Positions 14,101 to 28,931 of a stretch of 64,000 nucleotides of DNA are shown here, one piece after another. A model generated the notes under the pieces. The model was not told the DNA's origin and made no database searches. It saw only the letters and a program-made list of their open reading frames with translations. Within the stretch, counting starts at the first letter, position 1, and each line of letters begins with the position of its first letter. The translations under genes were made by a program, and so were the position numbers. The stretch comes from Vanilla planifolia (lineage: Eukaryota; Streptophyta; Magnoliopsida; Asparagales; Orchidaceae): the NCBI GenBank assembly GCA_023846275.1, contig JAIUJO010000141.1, positions 454,001 through 518,000 of the forward strand. Direction: 5' to 3'.

Positions 14101-17100
14101 TGAATTAAAATGTGTTATGATTTATTCCAAAAGCTTAGAAAATAATAAAAAATAGTAATAAAAAATATTTAATTTGATATAACTTATCAAGATAAATCCA
14201 ATGGCAATTGTATCATCTTGATTAGCCCCCATTTGTGGTTATTATGAATTACCAAAAAATCAGCATAAATAATAATAACTAATTATTTTAAAAATAAGTA
14301 AATATAAATTAATATTAAAATTGTCATAATTCAAGCAAAGTAATACTATAAAATCAAGAAGTTCCAAAGATAACCTGAGAGAAAAATAAGAATTCTTTAG
14401 TAGTATAAGTAAATTAAAGCAAAACATTTTAAGAAATGAGATAAACTACACTCAAATGTTGCATTCCACAACTCTAAGGGGATCAAGTGTAACTTACTCA
14501 ATCATGAAATAAATTATGGGTTGAAATGTCCCATAAAACAGCCAAAATAGTTAAAAGTAAAATATTTAAAAATTTTGAGTTGAATGTTAATTGGAGAGGG
14601 CACATTACGTAGTGTCAAATGACATTTTTTATCTCAAGCTGACGTTATTTTGAATTAATATAAGTTACCAAATTAAATAAATAAAATTAATAAAAAACTA
14701 ATATAATTATATTAAATAATTATATATTATAGAATAATAAAATAAATTATTGCAATATAAAATAACCAAATAAAAATGTTGTATCACTCACAAGAAATCA
14801 TAGCAAAAAGTTTGTAGAAATGTGATATGTTCTCCCAAAATGTTTTTCTCCATGATACTATATAGATTGAGAGTAACATTCTTGATTGTAAAACTAGACA
14901 CAAAGAAACATTTCATATAATGCTTGTAAAATTTTAAAACATTAATATACATAGATAAACATGGTTGAGAAAAGTCCATTTTTGTTTAATCTAGATCTGA
15001 TATAATTTTGGAATACTTTTCATTATAAAATAAATAAATAAAATATTAATCTTTTTATTATTAAATAAATGCATATTAAGATAACACATAATAAATTGGA
15101 TCAATATAAAATAACAAAAATAAAAAGTAATTTAATTGTCACACTATAGAAATTTTAAAGTAATAAAATAATACGAAGAAATTAAAGTAAAACTTTTGAG
15201 GAAAAAAGACAAACTATATTATAAAGTTGCATTTGAATATATTATGTAGCACTAGTCTGACATCCTTGACCATAAAACTTGGTACAAATCAAAATATCTT
15301 ATCAAGTTTGCTGATACCATAGAAAATAAAATCTTTAAAGATATAAAAGTACAAAATTTAATTTGATGGTGTTGATTAAGTTGAGTCCAATGAAGGTTAT
15401 TCCTTCTCATTCAAACCTTATGTTAAATTACTACAAATTAATTAAAATAAGAAAGTGTAAATTAAATACTATATTTGTTTAGTATAACATAAATATGCCT
15501 TAATGCTCAAATAAGATTAATTGAAGCTTTAAAAAAAATAAAAATCACGAAAATGTAACACTAGAGGACAATTAGAGTTTAATTGTTATATGAGTAATTC
15601 AAAAAAAATATTACAACTGATGAGATAAATTACACTCAAAAGATGCATTCTAATGTACTATGGACATCGAGTATGACATCCTTAACTATCAAATTAGGTT
15701 CAAATCAAAATACTCGAAAACTACACTTAAATCATGGAAAATAAAAATATTTGATAATATAAATATGAATTTTTAATTTTATATAGCTCATGCATATAAA
15801 TCAATGGAGTTTCATTTCATCTTGATCACAACGTTTATGGAATACAATTATTTACTAATGAATGATAATAACAAACTTTGTTATTATGTTAAATAAATAC
15901 ATATATTAAAATTAAGTGAGATAAATTGAAATAATATAATATAACCAAGTAAAAAATAATTTAAAAGTCCTATAAGAATATATCGAGAGTTTAAATGTAA
16001 TAATGCTAAATAAAAAACTTTGAGGAAATGAGATATGTCATATATGTAAATTGCATTCAAAAAATAATAAACATATTTAGCATAACATCATTGGCCATGA
16101 AAAAGGTATGAACAAAAATTTCCCATAAAAAATTAAAAATATAAATTTAAAAATATTGGAATAAATATTAAATTTCATAATGGACTTCTGGATAAAAGCA
16201 ATGAATTTTGTTTCAACTCGATCAAACTTCAATTTTAATTAGTAAATATTATAAAAATAAATAACCATAAATGATAAAAATTATTTTTTATTTTTAAGTA
16301 AATACATATTACAGTTGAGTTGGCATATATTAAAACATTTCTTTATAACAAAATTAAATAGATTCAAGGGTCATATGACAAGAGATTTATAGAAACCTCA
16401 TGACATAACTTAATTAAAGGCAACACGTTTTCCAAAATGAGATAAAATGTTTAAGAAATTTGCATTCCAATATACTAATAAGATGAAATGTAACATTATC
16501 AATCAAAACATTAGCTAAAATAAAGTTGGATCGTAAGTATACCAAAAAATTGGAAATAAAATATTTAAAAATGTAAAAATTGATGCCTAATTTGGTGTGC
16601 TAATTAAAATGTGTGTGACAATTTCTCTTTTGTCATGATCAAACTTCATTTGAAACTACTATGAATTGACAAAGTAAATAATCATAAATAATAACATAAT
16701 ATTCTTTTAATAATCCATACCAACATATATGTTGAAATAAGATAAATTGAACCAATAAAATAAAACTAGATCGAAGTGATCAAAAAGCCAAAAGAGAACA
16801 GACAAACTACACTAAAAAGTTGCATTCTATAATATTAAGATGATCTAGTGTAATATCTATGATAATATAATTTTCAAGGAATAAAAATGACTCATAGAAT
16901 TAAAAAACGATATAAAATAAATATTTAAACTTCAAAAAAAATATTTGACTGAATAGAACTCCTTCAGATGAGTTGAACAACCTTTCTTTCATTTCAATCA
17001 GACACCCTTTAGGGTAACCACAAATTTCCAAAGTAAATATGGACAAGTAATATAAAATTATTCTTTTAATATTATATAATTAAATATTAAAGGAGAATTA

Positions 17101-18959
17101 ATATAAATTCAAGCAATTTAGTTTGAACAAAGCAAAGGTGATCTAAAGGTCATAAAGGAGGAACAATATTATTACATAGTAAAATGACAAAATTAAAAAA
17201 ATTCTAAAAAAGGATAAATTATTCATGAAACAACATTTCAAAGTACTAAGGAAATAAAGTATAACATTTTCAATCATAAAATTTTGAAAAATAAAGACAT
17301 CTCGTAAATCATGCCAATACATAAGTGAATAAATTATTTAATAATATAAAAAGCAATATTAATTTTGATTTAGCTTATTGGGTTGAGTCCACTGATGTTT
17401 ATTTCATTCAAGTAGAACACATTTCAAATTACCATTAATTACAAAAAGAAATAAGGAATAATGATAATTATGTGATCTAATAATATTAAGAAATTTTGTA
17501 TTAAAGCTAAAATTATATAAATTAAATAAGTGTAATATAACATAATCAAGGAAATATAATTGCCACATAACAAAATATTTAGCACTACATAGTAATAAAA
17601 CAAAATCAATAAAACTTTTATAGAAATGAGAAAAATGGTATGGGAACCTAAAATCTAAGATACTATGGAGGTCATGTATAAGATACACTATGATCAAATC
17701 AAGTAATAATAAAATGCTTCACAAAATGTGCCAAAATAGTTAAAACATTGAAATGAATATTTAATAAAATGAAGCTCATAAAGATGAATACAATGACATT
17801 CTTTTTACCTCAATCAAACTATGTTTGGAATTAGTAGAAATTACTAAATTCAATAAGTATAAATAATTACAATTTTTTATTTTTATATTAAGAAAATATA
17901 TAGTAAAGTTGAAATGTGTTAAATTGAATAAATTAAAATAATTGGATCAAGCCAATGTAAACCTAACATATGGGAGATTTAGAGTTAGATAGTAATATTG
18001 CCAATTCAAGTAAAATAATTTGAAGAAGTAGTATAAATTGTGTGAAAATGTTGCATTCCTAGATAATGAGAAGATTGAGAATAATATATTTTATCATTAA
18101 GAAAGATATGAATAAAAAGTTCTCATAAAACAAACCAAATGAATAGAAAAAAAATATTTTAAAAAATAGAAATGAATGTTGAACTAGATAGTACACTTTG
18201 TGACAAATCCAATGATGCTTATTTCATTGATGTTATACCTCGTTTGCCAAAGCTACAAATTATCAAAATAAATATATATAAATAAAAGTAAATTATTATT
18301 TTAGTTTTAACAAAAATATATATGAAGCTAAAAGGGGAAGTAAAGATTTAGATATCAAAGAAATATATCCAAATCAAACTAAAAAATTTGAAGAAGTTAT
18401 ATGAATTATAAAGGGAAGTTGAATTCAAAGACTATAAGATTTAGTGCAATGTCCATGAACAACAAGTCAAGAAAGAATATAAATGTCTTTTAAAGCAGGT
18501 CCAAACCCTTGAAAAATAAATATTAAAAAAATTTAAAAATCAATCTTTAGTTAGATAGAGCTTTTCATGATGAGTCTAATAATGTTTTTTTGTGACGATC
18601 AATCATTATGTCATATAAATAAGTATAATTATTTATAAATAATTATTTTTAACATTAACTAAATATTATGTTAAACTAAATCAAGTTATTTATTTGCAAC
18701 ATAATTCAACTAAGTAAAAGCGATACAAAGGTAACATCATTAGGAGTTTAGTGTTACAATAATGTAATAAATTGAAATAAAATCATAAAAAAATTAGAAG
18801 ATATAAGAGAATTTTTTCAAGAAAATATTATTCTAAATGATATGGAGATCAAGTGTAACTTCCTAGTTTTGCAGCTGAAGTATAAATAAAAATGTCTCAT
18901 AGAAAATGTTATTATCCTAAAAAATAAAATTTTAACAATAATACAAGTAAATATTTAAT

Positions 18960-19115
18960 AGGATTATGCTTGGCAAGATGTGTCCTGTTATGCATGTTTC
19001 ATATTTTTGTAATCATTTGGAATACCTATGAATTACCATATTTAATTTGCAAAAAACTAATTTATTATTATTTTAATGATAAATAATATATATATATTTA
19101 TGAAAGCACAAATGT
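18960..19115 (-). repeat. Truncated satellite monomer with K1 and K3 deleted
   Basis: The interval between the K1 boxes near 18855 and 19445 is about 588 bp instead of about 410. The extra part is an incomplete unit. It runs from the K2 region through the AT dyad to tatttatgaaagcacaaatg, then at about 19112 jumps directly to ttaaaaatttaaaagataaa, which belongs to the far end of a monomer. About 235 bp carrying K3 and K1 is absent. A deletion or unequal exchange inside the array explains it. Confidence 0.55.
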
Positions 19116-20339
19116 TAAAAATTTAAAAGATAAAATATAATTAGATATGGATTATTGAGAGAATTCAAATGGCATTTATTTTGTCTTCATCTGGCCTTGT
19201 TTATAATTTCTACGAAGCATGAAATTAAATAGGCATAAGTAATCAAAAAATTTTTTTATTAACTCAATGTATATTAAATCTAGAATAAGTCCAATTAAGG
19301 TAATGTAATTAGATCCACATAATGTAAGCATCACATAAGACATATCTAGAGTTAACTACTAATTTGACAAAATGAAAACTAAAAGTTTAAAAGACATAAA
19401 TTATATGAGAAAGTTGCACTCCAATATACTATAGAAATAGTGTGTAACATCCTCAATCTTCAAATCTAGTATGCATAAAAATGTTTTCTAATGCCTATAT
19501 ATATAATAGAAAAAAAATTTAAATGAGTGTAACACATCAAGATGAGTCAAAATTAGTTATGTTTGATCTCTAATGTAACACATTTGAAATTTTAATGACT
19601 CACAAAATTAGAAACACATAAATAAAAAAAGAAATTCTTTTATTATTAATTAAATAGATATTGAAGTAAAAATAACATATATTGAAGAAGTGTAATATGT
19701 TTGATTCATAGTGATGTAAATATCACACAAGTAGAGATTTTTAGTAACACAAAACTATAACCAAATTGAAGCAAAACACATGAAGAAATGGGATACATTC
19801 TAATGGAAACCTGGTTCACAAGATAGTAAGAGATCTATAGTGATGTCCTTGATCATCAAATTATGAAAAAGGAAAAAATATGACATTTGAAATGATAAAA
19901 CTTTAAAAATAAAATATTTTCGAAATATTCAAAATACTTTTAATTGGATAAGGTGTTTTGGGAAGATTCTAGTTATAATAGTTTTATCTCTATCTTATCT
20001 CATTTAGAATTATTACAAAATACCAAAAGTAAAAAAAACATAAATAATTAAAAATAATATTCTTAAATAAATTAAAAATATATTATAGAAAAGTTAAATA
20101 AACTGATTAAAATATATCATAACCAATTCAAAGTGATGTAAATATCACATGAAAGGAGATGTAGAGTTATATAATAATTTTAAAAACAAAATAAAAAATT
20201 ACTTAAAAGAGAAAAAATATATGGGAAAGTTGCATTCTAAGATGCCAAAGAGATCAAGTGGAATACCCTCAAATGTCGAATCAAGTATAAATCAAAATTT
20301 CTCTTAAATCATGACAAAAGTATTAAAAATGACATATCT

Positions 20340-20545
20340 AAAACAATAGATTTGATTATTTAACTAGATAAAGCTTATCTCATGGACCCTTTATTAAAAT
20401 TACTACAAATTATAGGAGTAAATAAGTGCAAGTAATAATAATGTATTATTTTAATATCTAAGAAACGCATATTAAACTTAGGATGAAATTAATTTTATAA
20501 ATGTAATTTAATTAAATCCAAATGCTGATGCAAGTGTCACAAATT
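20340..20545 (-). repeat. Truncated satellite monomer ending inside K3
   Basis: A unit starts normally (aactagataaagcttatctc) and passes through the AT dyad. After the K3 words gatgcaagtgtcacaa at about 20538 it returns abruptly to ttggaattactacaaattac, which lies about 160 bp earlier in a monomer. The K1 half is missing, giving a 519-bp spacing between the K1 boxes at about 20260 and 20780. Confidence 0.6.
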
Positions 20546-23500
20546 AATTGGAATTACTACAAATTACTAAAGTAATAGCCACAAATAAAAATAACTTATT
20601 CTCTTTATTTTAAATAAACATATATATGAAAACTTGAACAATAAAATTTGATGTAATAAAATACAACAAAACAAATATGTTTAAAATTTACACAAGAGTT
20701 GATCAAAGAAAATAATTTGAAGAAATGAGGTAAATTGTGTGGGAAAGTTATATTTCAATATAACAAGTAGATCAAGTGTAACATCCTCAATCGTCAATCA
20801 CTTAAAAATAAAAATGTCACAAAAAGCTTGCAAAAATCATATAGAAATTGTTGAGATAGAAATGATTAATTAATTAGATAGGCAAATAAGACTTGTCCAA
20901 CAATATTTATTTAATTATGAACAGACTTTATTTTAATTGTTGTGAATTGTAGATATAAATAAGCATAAAGAATAATATAGTATTATTTATATAATATGTA
21001 AAAAGGTTTTAGAGTTGAAATTAGATTAATTGATTAATTCTATTAAAACTAAATCAAAGTAATGTAAAACTCATGTTAAAAGAGATTTGGTTTCACAAAG
21101 TAATATAGGCAATATAAAGTGAAAACCTTTAAAAGAAAGATAAATTATACAAGAAAATTAAATCATCACATACTAAGTAAGTTAACTGTAACATTCATGA
21201 TTTTGAAAATATTTACAAATTAAGTGTCTCATAATGCATTCTAATACCTTAGAAGAGAAAAAAATTGAAAATAAAGAAATGATTATTTAACTACATAAAA
21301 CTGATTGAGACAAGTCAAATTACAATTCATTCCTCTTGATTAGAACTTGTTTGTAATTATTATGAGCTACCAATGTAAAAAAGCATATAAAATAAAAAAA
21401 ATTTATTTTAACGTTAAGTAAATTTATTTTTAGGAAAGATTCACTCAAACATTGTATGGATATTAAATGTAACACCATTGATTATAAAATTAGATGCAAG
21501 TCAAAAGGTGTCATAAACTGAGCTTAAACTTAGAAAAAATATTTATAAATATATAAAAAAATTTCGTAAGAGATAGCTCGTATAGGAGAGTCAATAATAT
21601 TTGTTTCATCTCAATTAGAGCATTGTAGGAATTATTAAAACATACTAAAGTAAATGATGATAATAGTAAATTATTATCTAAATATTAAATAAATATATAA
21701 TCAATTTGAAAGAAGAAAATTGAAGTAATGTAATACAACAAAATAAAAATAGTTGAAAGGTCACAAGAGAAATGTAAATTTATGAAGTACTATGACCAAA
21801 CAAAAAAATTAAGAAATAAGGTAAGTTATCGAATGACATTGTACTGTAAGATTTTAAGGATATTGACTATAATATCCTCGCTCATCAAATTAAATATAAA
21901 TTAAAAAACCTTGATTAATGTTAAAAATTGTAAGAAAAAAAATTATCCAAAAATATTCATATAAATTTTTAACTTGATTGAGCTCATTAAAGTTAGTGTT
22001 AAATATTTGTCATGTCAAATCAAATATCATTTACAAACACGAAAAATTAAAAAATCATAAATAAAAATAAATTATTATTTCAATTTTATGTAAACTTACA
22101 TTAAAAATTAAATATGACAAGCTAAAGCACTAAAATAAAACTTAATAAATTTGATGGAGGCTACACGAAAAGAAATTTTGAGTTAAATGATGACATAATG
22201 AAATAATTGAAAAGATTTAAATAAATTAGATAAATCTTAAAAAAATTTACATTTCGTGATCCTACGGATATTAAGATTAATGTTGTTAGTCATTAAAGCA
22301 TTCTAAAGTTCTAGAGAAAAATTTAAGTTATACAAATAAATTTTTATTGGGGTAGAGCTTATTGGGGTAGCCCAATAACATTTCTTTTGTTTGGATTTAA
22401 TCTTGTCTAGAGTTATTGCAAATTATCAAAAAAGAGCATTAATAATGACAATTTGACATTTTAATATTATGTAAATATATACTAAAGCTAAAATACATTA
22501 AATTTAGAAAATAAAATCCTACAAAAAAAAGTGATGTAATTCTCATATGGGAGGAGGTTTGGAATTATATATAAAGCAACAAAATTAAAGTGAAACATTT
22601 GAAGAAATTAGATTATTATACCAAAACAATGCTTTTAAAGATACTAAAGATATGAACAATAACATCACTGAAAAAAGAATTACGTCTAAAATAGAAATGT
22701 CTCATAAAATATGTCTAAAATATAAAAACAAAACATTAAAAAAGTAAAGAATTGATTATTTAAATAGATAAACCTTGTCAAGGCTAGCTAAATCTCATTT
22801 ATTTTGGCTTGATAAAACCATGTTTTGAAATACTATGAATTACAAAATTAAAATAGCATAATATATACAAAATAATTTTTTGATATGAAGAAAATAGAGT
22901 TAAAGTTGAGATAAAATAAAATGAAGCAATATAACTTAACCAAAACCAAGCAATGTAAAGGTGATAGAAGAAGAGATTTTGTCATGTAGTGATAAGAAAA
23001 GCAAACATTTCAAAGAAATAAAAAACATTTAGTAGTAATATCTCATTCCAAGATACCAAGAAATTGAGTATATCATTCTCGATGTTGAAGTGATGTGAAA
23101 AATGAAATTCCTCATAACATGTATAAAACATCTTAGAAATAAAATATTCAAAAATATAAAAATTAATTTTTAGTTTGGAAAATCTCATCGAGGGTCATTT
23201 AATGGCTTTTGTTTTAGCTTTGTTGGATCTCAAATAGAATTTCTAAAGTTGCAAAATAAAGTAGACATAAATAATAACTAATTATTATTTTAATATTATA
23301 TATATTAAAGCGGACAAAAGACAACTTAAAGTAATGTAATATAACAAATTAATCTCAATGTAGAGGTGACATGAGAAGAGGTTTTTTTTTGCATAGTAAT
23401 ATAGCCATATCAAATAAAATAATTTTAAAAAATATAATAAATTATACAAAAGAAGTTGTATTCTATGATACAAATATGATCAAGTATAAATTTCCCAATC

Positions 23501-25890
23501 ATCAATCATGTAGAAATAAAAATGTATTATAAAATATGCAAAAATCCTTAAAATAAAATAATTAAAACTAAGTATTTAATTTGTTAGAGCTCATTGAGAA
23601 TATATAAAAAATAACAAACTATTACTTTAATATTAAGTTATACATATGTTAAAGTTAAAATAATGTAAATTGAATCCATATAATATAAACAAATCAAAGT
23701 GAACTAAAGGTCACAATAGAGGAGAATTGTTCTTCCAATATTAGATTTGATGAAACAATGTATATTATAAAAAAAGGCTCATTCAAAAATACTTAGGAGA
23801 TTAAGTGTAACATCTTCAATCACCTAATCAGGTCTGAATCGGGAAAGCTCATAAAAATTCCCAAATCACAAAAATAAAAAAGTATTAAATTATAAAATTG
23901 ATAATCAACTAGATAGGGTAGTTCAAGTTGATTCTAAAGGCATTTTATTCAAACAAATATAACCATCTTTTGGATTACTACTTATTTACAAAATAAGAAT
24001 CATAAATAATAAAAAATTATAAAATAAAATTTTTAATAAACATAACCGAAAATGTTATTGATAGAAGAAATTTAATATAACAAAACCAAAGTGATGAGAT
24101 GATCACATGATAGAAGATTTAGAATAACATCGTAATATAACGAAATAAAAAAATTTAACAAATGACAAATTTTGTTGGATAGTTACACATAAAAATACTA
24201 AAGAGATCAAGGTAATATCCGCAATTATCAAATTTCCCATTAAATGTGACAAAACTATAAAATATAAAATAATTAAAAAATTTAGAAAAAACAATTTCAT
24301 TATATGGTGCTCATTACACCACTTTTGATATCTTTTTCAATTACAATAACAAACATATAGAAATAATAAAAAATTATTTTTTAATATTACTAAATACTAT
24401 ATTAAAACTAAAAATGTGGTGGAAAGAAGCAATGTAATAGAATCAAATCAAATCAATGTAATGGATGAATGTAATGAGATTTCGAGTTACAAAGCAATAA
24501 AAGCATTTTAAAATAAAAAAGTTAGAGAAACAGGTTAAATTATATGGTACTATTGCACTCATAATGCTCAGGAAATGTAATGTGACATCAACTATCATTA
24601 AATTAGGTACAAAAAGGAAATGTGTTGTTATTTTGCCAAAGCCATAGAAAAAAAATTTTAGAAATAAAGAAATGAATATTTAATTTTTTTGAGTATGTAA
24701 GGACAAGTCAAATGATGTTTGCTTTGTTTATATTGATGTTTGATTGAGTTGTTATGCATTAAAAAATAAATAAAAACTAAAAGTATTGTTTATACAAAAT
24801 AAATACATAATAAAGCTATAGAAAGATAAATTAAAGTAATTTAATAAGTCCAAATAAAATGATGTAAATGTCACAAAGAAGAGAATTAGAGGTTCATAAT
24901 AATACAAACAAATCGAATCAAATAGTGCAAGTAATGAGATAGATTATATAAAAAAATTGCATTTTAGGATTCTAATAGGATAACGTGTACCATCCTTAAT
25001 GGTCATATTAAGTACAATTTGAAATGTTTCATAAAGCATTCCAAAGCCATAAAAAATTTTAAAAAATTAAATTTGATAGAATAAACGAAGATTAGCCCAA
25101 TGATATTTGCTTTGTCTCGATTTGACTTCCATAGATATATATCAAAATTGCCAAATTAAAAAAGAAAAATATTAAAAGATTATTATTTGAACATTAAGTA
25201 ATATATACTAAATTTAAATTTGTATAAATTAAAGAATATTAATATGAAAAAATGAATATGATATAAAAGTTACACGAAAAGAGAATTAAAGTTCCATTTT
25301 AATATAAAACATAATTTGAAAAAAATTTAAAAAAATGAGATAAATTACACCAAAAAGTTGTATTCAAGGATAGTAACAAGATAGAATGTAACATCTTGAA
25401 GTATTAACTTTGGTATAAATCAAAATATCTCATCAATTATGTTAAAATCTTAAAAAATAAAATAAGTTAAAAAAATATGAAAATATTTATTTTATTTGAT
25501 AGTGATACTTGAGATGACTCCAACAATATTTATTTTTTTAATAATGGAGCCTCGATTGGAATACCACAAATTACAAAATTAAAGAAGAAAGACAAATGGT
25601 TATTTATTATTTTAATAATAAAAACTTATACAAAAAAGCTAAAATTAGAGGAATTTAGACAATGCAATTCATCCAAATGAAAATAATGTAATGATCACGA
25701 GAGAATAGAGTTAGTGCTTCATAGTAAAATAAAAATAAAATTAAAACTTTGTAGGAACTACATAAATTTGATAGGAAAGTATATTTCCAAGACATCAAAG
25801 ATATGAAGCATAAAATCCTTTATTGTCAAAAAAAAAACAAATTAAAATGTCTCATATCACATGGTAAAACATAAAAAAATTAATTCATTT

Positions 25891-25907
25891 AAAAAAAAAA
25901 AAAAAAA
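25891..25907. repeat. A17 homopolymer
   Basis: Seventeen consecutive A residues, the longest clean homopolymer noticed in the window, in the AT-rich stretch that follows the gccaaaaccttagaaaataaa segment of a reverse monomer. It is probably slippage of the run of A normally found there, and could also be an assembly or base-calling soft spot. Confidence 0.85.
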
Positions 25908-28856
25908 TTTAAATATGTAAATCATATTGAGAAGAGTTACATGTGTTTATTTCATGTTCATCAATTCATTTTTTGAAGTACTATGAATTATAATTTCAAA
26001 TAGGCACAAATGATAAAAAATGATCATTATAATATTAAGCAAATATATCTTAAATTTAAATTGAGATAAATTGAATACATGTATTATAACAAAATAAAAG
26101 CAAGGTGTATAACCAATCAAATTGAAAACTCTTTTAAAAAGAGATAAATTTTTTAATAAAGTTGCATTTCATCATGCTAAGGTGATCCAGTGTATCATTC
26201 TTATTATCAAATCAGATATTAGTCAAAATATCTTGTGGAGCTCACAAAAAGGATTTAATATAAAGGAATAAAATTTAATTAGATCAAGCTCATCAACACA
26301 AGTGCAATGACATTTTTTTCATCTTAATGGCATGTTTTTTAGGATTTTTGAGAGTTATTTATGTAAATAAGCATAACAAGATATATTATTATTTTTATAT
26401 TAAGTAAATATTTGTTAAAGCGTAAGTGACATAGATTGGAGCAATGTTGTTCAAATAATCAAAGTGATGTAGAGGTCACATGAGAGTACGTTTATGTTTT
26501 CATTGTAAAAAATCAAATTAAAGGAAAACATTTGAAGAATTGAGAAACATTTTATAAGAAATAAATTATAAGAGAACTCTATATTCGAAGAAAATAACAA
26601 GATGAAGTGTAACATCCTCAATTATCAAATAAGTGTAAATAAAAATTTCTTATGAAACATGTTTTAGTAATAAAAGATAAAATATTTAAAATTAAAGATA
26701 TAAATATTTAAATAGATTGACACCATTAACATGAGTCAAATGACTTGTCCCACATTGATGGTAATTCATTTACAATTAATAAAAATTACCATAGGTAATA
26801 AACATGAAAAATATTAAATTAATATTAAATAAAATTTTTAAAAATAGAAATGAGAGAAATTAAAGGAATCTAATATAACAAATTTAAGGTGCTATAAACG
26901 TCAAAAACTTTGGGTTTTAGAGTTACATAGCAATATGACAAACTTAAAGCAAAAAATTTGAAGAAATAAAATAAATTATACAGGAAAGTTATAATAAATA
27001 AAACTATACAGACTAAATGTAACATCTTTAATGATCAAATATGGTGTTAATTAAAATATCTACTAAAATGTGCCAAAGCATAGAATAAAAAAAGATTAAA
27101 AGTATAAATTGATAAGTGATGTATTGGTCACACAAGAGTTCATTTAGTTTCGTGACATAACCAAATTGAAAAGAAAATATGGAAAAAAGTGTCACAATGC
27201 ATGAAATTAAATAAATTAAAGGATTGTAATACACAAAAATCAAAGTGAATTAATGGTCATAAAGATGAGAATTAGTGTTACACAAAAACTTATAAAAATT
27301 AAAGAAAAAACTTTTGAGAAATGAGATAATATTTTGGAAAGTCATATTCTAAGTTACAAATGAGATTACCATAGTGTCATCCATTATCAAATCGCATTAT
27401 ATATCAAAATATCCCATATAATGTACTAACACTATACAAAACAAAATATTGAAAAAAATAAATATGAATATTTAATTTGATAAAGCTACTGATATTAAGG
27501 CCAACAAGTACTTTTTATCTTGATTGCACATTATTTTTAAAAACTACTAGTTAAAAAGTTAAATATAAAAAAATAATAGATTATCATTTTATATTAAGCA
27601 AAAATATATTAAATTAAAAACAAGACATCTTGAAGAATTATAAAATAACCAAATCATAGTGATGTAATTGTTACACAAGAGGCAATTTACACTTCAATAA
27701 GATTAAGACATAATTAAGGAGAGACATTTGTTTAATGAGAGAAATTTTGTAGGAAAGTTGCATTTAATGATGCTAGGGAGATTGAGTAAAATATTTTCAA
27801 TTGCCACATAATTTATCAATGAAAATAACTCTTATACGTGACAAATCAAAAAAAAGAAAAACTTAGAAATATAAAAAAGATTATTTAATTATATACGGCT
27901 CTATAATGTTTAACGACATTTGCATTTTGTTGATCAAATGTCATTTTGACGTACTAGGAATTACCAAAGTAAATAAGCATAAACAAATACTATTTAAATA
28001 CTACAACGAAATATATTGGAGCAAAATGTTATATAAATTGAACCAAAATAATACATCAAAATCAAAGAGAAGTAAAGGTCATGCAAGAAGAGATTTAGAG
28101 TTGCATAGGAACATAACAAAAGAAAAAAGGATTAATAAATAAGTCAAATGTTACGAGAAAGCTTCATTCCAAGTTGTTTAAGAGATTGGAGGTAAATATT
28201 CTTAGTCATCAAATCAAGTACAGGTCATAGAATCTTATAAAATTTTCTTATATCGTGGTATTTTAAAAAAATATAGGAGAGAACTATTTAGTTTGATATG
28301 CTCAATGAGAAAAGTTTAAAGATATTTATTGTCTTAATCAGACCTTATTTTAAATTTCTACATAAAACATGAAAGAATAATGGATAATAGTAAATTATTA
28401 TTTTAATATTAACTACAAAAATATTAAAGACCAAATGAGATAAATTGAAGTAATGCAAATAACAACACCAAAGGGATGAATATTTGGGTTATATTTGAGG
28501 TCATAATAATATCACAAAATAACGGGGAAAACTTTGAAGAAATGGGATAAATTTTACGAGATAATTAAATTCAAAGATTTTAAGGTTTTTGATTATGACA
28601 TCTTTAAACATCAAACAGAGTACAAAAAATATGGTAAAATTTATAAATGAAAAGAAAGAATGTTTAAAAATTATGTATCTAAGGCCATAGTGCTCATCGA
28701 GAAAGTCTAATGATGTTTGTTTCATCTGATCTTATCTCGTTTGCAATTATTACAAATACTATGATGTAAAAATGTATAAATAATAATTAATTATAAATTT
28801 GGCATTATTTAATCACATAGTAATATAGGAATAGGATTAATTTATGTTATGCAATG

Positions 28857-28931
28857 AAATTATATTTTGGCATTGAGAAAGAAGATACACAAGAAATATT
28901 AAATTTCTTTCACAATGCCAAAATATAATTT
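28857..28931. repeat. Near-perfect 27-bp inverted repeat (stem-loop)
   Basis: The left arm at 28857-28883 (core attttggcattgagaaagaa) and the right arm at 28905-28931 (core ttctttcacaatgccaaaat) are reverse complements with one mismatch in 27 bp. They are separated by a 21-nt loop. The stem can extend a few bases outward with a G-U pair and two A-T pairs. Neither arm matches the satellite monomer. The element replaces the K1 part of one reverse unit: satellite words stop after cacatagtaatatagg near 28830 and resume at gaaaacttagagaataaa near 28942. It could be the remains of a foldback or MITE-type element, or a palindrome made during break repair. No flanking target duplication is evident. 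Confidence 0.85.

Noticed and set aside
17404..17697. 97-codon open stretch on the minus strand, and other 60-95 codon stretches (for example 196-480, 5567-5842, 10539-10805)
   Set aside because: They lie inside satellite monomers, translate to low-complexity F/L/I/Y/N-rich peptides, share no start or domain, and repeated words such as LMIKDV recur only because the DNA repeats.
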